Shown: piece by piece, positions 20,015-21,521 of the stretch
Numbering within the stretch: the first letter of the stretch is position 1
Layout: each line of letters opens with the position of its first letter
IMG/VR virus record: IMGVR_UViG_3300040801_006105
Span: 1 to 21,521 of that record
DNA length: 21,521 nucleotides
From: a virus
Reading direction: 5' to 3' (one strand)
Translations under genes and position numbers: made by a program
Notes under the pieces: generated by a model
Databases searched by the model: none
What the model was told of the DNA's origin: nothing
The model's input: the letters and a program-made list of their open reading frames with translations, nothing else

Positions 20015-20398
20015 ATGAAAAAGTTATTTATTTTAGCTTCTGCCATTACCGTTTTATTCCCTGCTGTTGCCAACGCCCAAAATATTCAACACGGCTTTAT
20101 CCGTGCTGCTGATGGCACCCTTCTAGGAACGCTCAACCCGAATAAATACGATGGTTCGTCTGTTTGCAATCAGTACGGTAAATATGGCAATAAGTATGGT
20201 GAAAGTATTTTTAATGTTTACGGCAAGCACGGGGGAACTCACTCGGAGATAGGAGCTAACAACCCCAGGGCGAAATATCCTCCTCTTATGTTCCACCCCG
20301 ACGGCCGCTTCTTTATGTATGTGACTAAGAATCCAAGATTCCAGCCACGAGTTGAGCCGACACATATCCTTTCCTTGTGCGCTCAATACCAGCAATAA
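20015..20398 (+). CDS. Secreted cyanobacterial-type protein of unknown function
   Basis: 127 residues. A clear Sec signal peptide, MKKLFILASAITVLFPAVANA, is likely cut after residue 21, leaving about 106 residues. The mature part has Gly/Tyr/Asn-rich turns (VCNQYGKYGNKYGE, NVYGKHGGTH) and two Cys (near residues 51 and 122) that could form a disulphide. Similar N/Y/G-turn secreted proteins are familiar from cyanobacterial genomes, which fits host-derived cargo. It lies alone behind its own TATAAT, with a gap to the preceding operon, so it is likely independently expressed. Exported cargo such as a surface modifier is inferred; no family named. Confidence 0.6.
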   Translation: MKKLFILASAITVLFPAVANAQNIQHGFIRAADGTLLGTLNPNKYDGSSVCNQYGKYGNKYGESIFNVYGKHGGTHSEIGANNPRAKYPPLMFHPDGRFFMYVTKNPRFQPRVEPTHILSLCAQYQQ

Positions 20399-20410
20399 TT
20401 TAATACCTTT

Positions 20411-20430
20411 TCGCGATTCCCACATCGCGA
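20411..20430 (+). terminator. Weak hairpin after secreted-protein gene
   Basis: TCGCGAT (20411-20417), loop TCCCAC, ATCGCGA (20424-20430), 13 bases after the stop codon. The following sequence has only a delayed T run (about 20443-20447), so this is a possible, not certain, terminator. Confidence 0.4.
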
Positions 20431-20456
20431 TGGTAATTTGAATTTTTCCCGCCTTC

Positions 20457-20660
20457 TATAATCTAAGATACAAATATGCCCATGTATTTGCCATTTTTAC
20501 GGTCTAATACATGGGCACGTGTATTGCTACATCTTAATAATTCTTAACGGAAATTTTCCCTCTGTTGGTGCGATCGCAGTAACAATGTATTAACAAGTGC
20601 ATCCGCAATATAATGAGGTTTAGTCTTTACTTACTTGCCCGCTCGTCAAGCGGGTTTTTT
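20457..20660 (+). ncRNA. Candidate small RNA with 12-bp inverted repeat and terminator
   Basis: This fills the gene-free stretch 20399-20724. A perfect TATAAT lies at 20457-20462 but the -35 is poor (TTGAAT only 13 bases upstream). A perfect 12-base-pair inverted repeat is at 20477-20488 / 20506-20517 (TGCCCATGTATT and its complement, 17-base loop). AATACA at 20506 can alternatively pair with TGTATT at 20520-20525, giving two exclusive hairpins. A strong intrinsic terminator ends it at 20638-20660. The transcript would start near 20469 and be about 190 bases long. It also contains a short frame (ATG at 20476, 23 codons), probably fortuitous but possibly a leader peptide. Function unknown. Confidence 0.35.
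20638..20660 (+). terminator. Strong intrinsic terminator
   Basis: CCCGCT (20638-20643), loop CGTCA, AGCGGG (20649-20654), followed by TTTTTT. It ends transcription from the left; no protein gene lies between the secreted-protein gene and it, which suggests a noncoding transcript. Confidence 0.85.
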
Positions 20661-20700
20661 GTTGGGTATGGTGCGGACTGAATTACATGGTCACGCCATT

Positions 20701-20730
20701 GCCTGAGAGATTCATTTTCTTCTCTCAGGC
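20701..20730. terminator. 10-bp hairpin overlapping RHH gene stop
   Basis: GCCTGAGAGA (20701-20710), 10-base loop, TCTCTCAGGC (20721-20730). It covers the stop codon of the minus-strand ribbon-helix-helix gene and probably marks its 3' end, but lacks a T tract on that strand. Confidence 0.5.
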
Positions 20731-20988
20731 TACGGATTTTCCCGACATTTGATTTTTCATCAACTGGAATTCGGACTTAAGTTCATTCAATTCCACTTCA
20801 AGTCTTGCGATAGCGCTATCTCCTACATCTTCTGTATGTTCATCATTTAAGTAAGATTCAATAAAATTCATTATCAAAGCTGAAGCAACTCTCTTCTCAG
20901 ACTTCACTTTCTCCATAAAAGCTTTTTTGGTCTCGTCATCAATTCTTACAACGAGATGAGTATTTTTCTCGGCAGCCTTTTTTGTCAT
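20725..20988 (-). CDS. Ribbon-helix-helix DNA-binding protein
   Basis: 87 residues from the ATG at 20986-20988, with AGGTG eight bases upstream; a 13-residue upstream extension is unlikely. Residues about 10-45 (THLVVRIDDETKKAFMEKVK, then SALIMNFIESYLND) fit a ribbon-helix-helix domain as in plasmid regulators. The C-terminus (about 55-80) is a coiled coil for oligomerisation. The gene diverges from the SWIM gene; direct repeats in the shared promoter are a likely operator. A plasmid-type control or partition regulator, or phage repressor, is plausible. Confidence 0.7.
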   Translation of the reverse strand: MTKKAAEKNTHLVVRIDDETKKAFMEKVKSEKRVASALIMNFIESYLNDEHTEDVGDSAIARLEVELNELKSEFQLMKNQMSGKSVA

Positions 20989-21056
20989 GTAATAACACCT
21001 ATATCTCTTATGTTTAGGGCATTTCAACTTATTTTAAACTTTTTTGTATTAACGTG

Positions 21057-21085
21057 TTGACGTTCTGGATATACAAGGATATACT
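21057..21085 (+). promoter_or_regulatory. Strong sigma-70 promoter with operator-like repeats
   Basis: TTGACG (21057-21062), 17-base spacer, TATACT (21080-21085), a near-consensus promoter 44 bases before the SWIM gene ATG. GGATATAC is repeated at 21067-21074 and 21077-21084 (10 bases apart, one helical turn) and AACGT-N4-ACGTT spans the -35. Such repeats between and over the promoter elements fit a ribbon-helix-helix repressor, probably the divergent gene product. Confidence 0.75.
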
Positions 21086-21128
21086 TGGATTAACACAAGG
21101 AAATTTTCACACACCCATATAACAAACC

Positions 21129-21521
21129 ATGATATTTACCAAAATCCGCACTTTAGCTAAAAGACTTACTCAAATGCTAGGCAAACTAAAAACCTATTTA
21201 AAGCTAGCTGAAACCTATAAAAAGTATGTAATTCAAGTACTCGATCTAGAGGAGAAAATCGCGCACTTGCAACGGGTACAGCGCTCCTTTGAAGGTATGG
21301 AAATTGTAGATGTTGTTGAGGGAGATCACTTCGTAGTTAAATCAAAAGCTAACTTCTACATCGTTCGTCCCCTTCACTTTGCACCAAATCAACGCTGCGA
21401 CTGCGGCGACTGTTATTACCGGGGGAAAAAATGTAAGCATCAAATATTAGTAGAAAGGTTTTGTCAGGTTCCAGAGGTGCAGCGACTGCTGGGGATTAAC
21501 TCGCGGTTGGTGGGGTTGAGT
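21129..21521 (+). CDS. SWIM zinc-finger protein, 3' end beyond window
   Basis: At least 131 residues, open to the window end; the remainder is outside. Residues 1-55 are helical and basic. Around residues 85-105 a SWIM zinc-finger pattern is visible: CDCGDCYYRGKKCKH (Cys-x-Cys ... Cys-x-His), a protein- or DNA-binding module common in mobile-element and phage proteins of cyanobacteria. The upstream promoter is strong and carries operator-like repeats, so it is probably an early or regulated gene. The ATG has no close ribosome site. Whole function cannot be judged because the C-terminus is missing. Confidence 0.75.
   Translation, partial: MIFTKIRTLAKRLTQMLGKLKTYLKLAETYKKYVIQVLDLEEKIAHLQRVQRSFEGMEIVDVVEGDHFVVKSKANFYIVRPLHFAPNQRCDCGDCYYRGKKCKHQILVERFCQVPEVQRLLGINSRLVGLS

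Noticed and set aside
1-21521. tRNA genes, CRISPR arrays, insertion sequences
   Set aside because: No GTTCGAATC-type arm, regular spaced repeat array or transposase motif was found when reading both strands.

Overview
The window looks like a temperate phage (prophage, or a phage that replicates as a plasmid) of a filamentous Nostoc-type cyanobacterium. At least nine copies of the cyanobacterial HIP1 octamer GCGATCGC are present (for example 1764, 8965, 9630, 11035, 11847, 13566, 16571, 18654, 20570). Base composition is moderately AT-rich. No tRNA, rRNA, CRISPR array or transposase was seen. The host assignment is inference from HIP1 and protein flavour.

Layout. (A) 1-11245, minus strand: a virion operon read right to left. 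It runs: two Q/N/R-rich helical proteins, small terminase, large terminase, a small protein, portal, a Q/A-rich scaffold-like protein that overlaps the portal gene by 359 bases, a small helical protein, a candidate major capsid protein, and then a chain of small, often start/stop-overlapping genes that ends in a ferritin-like di-iron-type membrane protein. (B) 11306-12247, plus: a small membrane protein and a sigma-70 region 2 protein, divergent from the virion operon. (C) 12228-12732, minus: two small genes, one with a membrane segment. (D) 12863-15056, plus: a C39-type cysteine peptidase (probable lysin), a 55-codon membrane protein (holin candidate), a tyrosine recombinase and a small protein resembling the Acb2/Tad1 hairpin family of anti-defence nucleotide sponges. 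(E) 15118-15550: a hairpin terminator and a divergent regulatory pair (ribbon-helix-helix-like versus small HTH-like) with overlapping promoters and inverted repeats, possibly the lysogeny switch. (F) 15553-19920, plus: a tightly coupled accessory operon with two regulators, two hidden small membrane proteins, a membrane-anchored coiled-coil protein, a PD-(D/E)XK nuclease with a C-terminal membrane anchor, and an unknown protein. (G) 20015-21521: a secreted protein, a candidate small RNA with a strong inverted repeat and terminator, a ribbon-helix-helix protein, and a divergent SWIM zinc-finger gene that runs off the window.

The main regulatory observation is that the octamer GTGGGTAG occurs five times, and four copies have an AT(T/G)CT(T/C) hexamer 11-12 bases upstream. 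These lie before the virion operon (11275-11300), before the lysin operon (12808-12832), inside the portal gene pointing at the scaffold and capsid genes (6324-6349), and at 4484-4509, where the element points at a perfect intrinsic terminator 37 bases away. The sequence resembles the GGGTAT-type -10 element of SigB/SigF-group sigma factors, and the window encodes a sigma of that kind. I infer a phage late regulon driven by its own sigma, with a dedicated small RNA antisense to the capsid leader.

Functions are inferred from motifs read by eye. No database search was possible.
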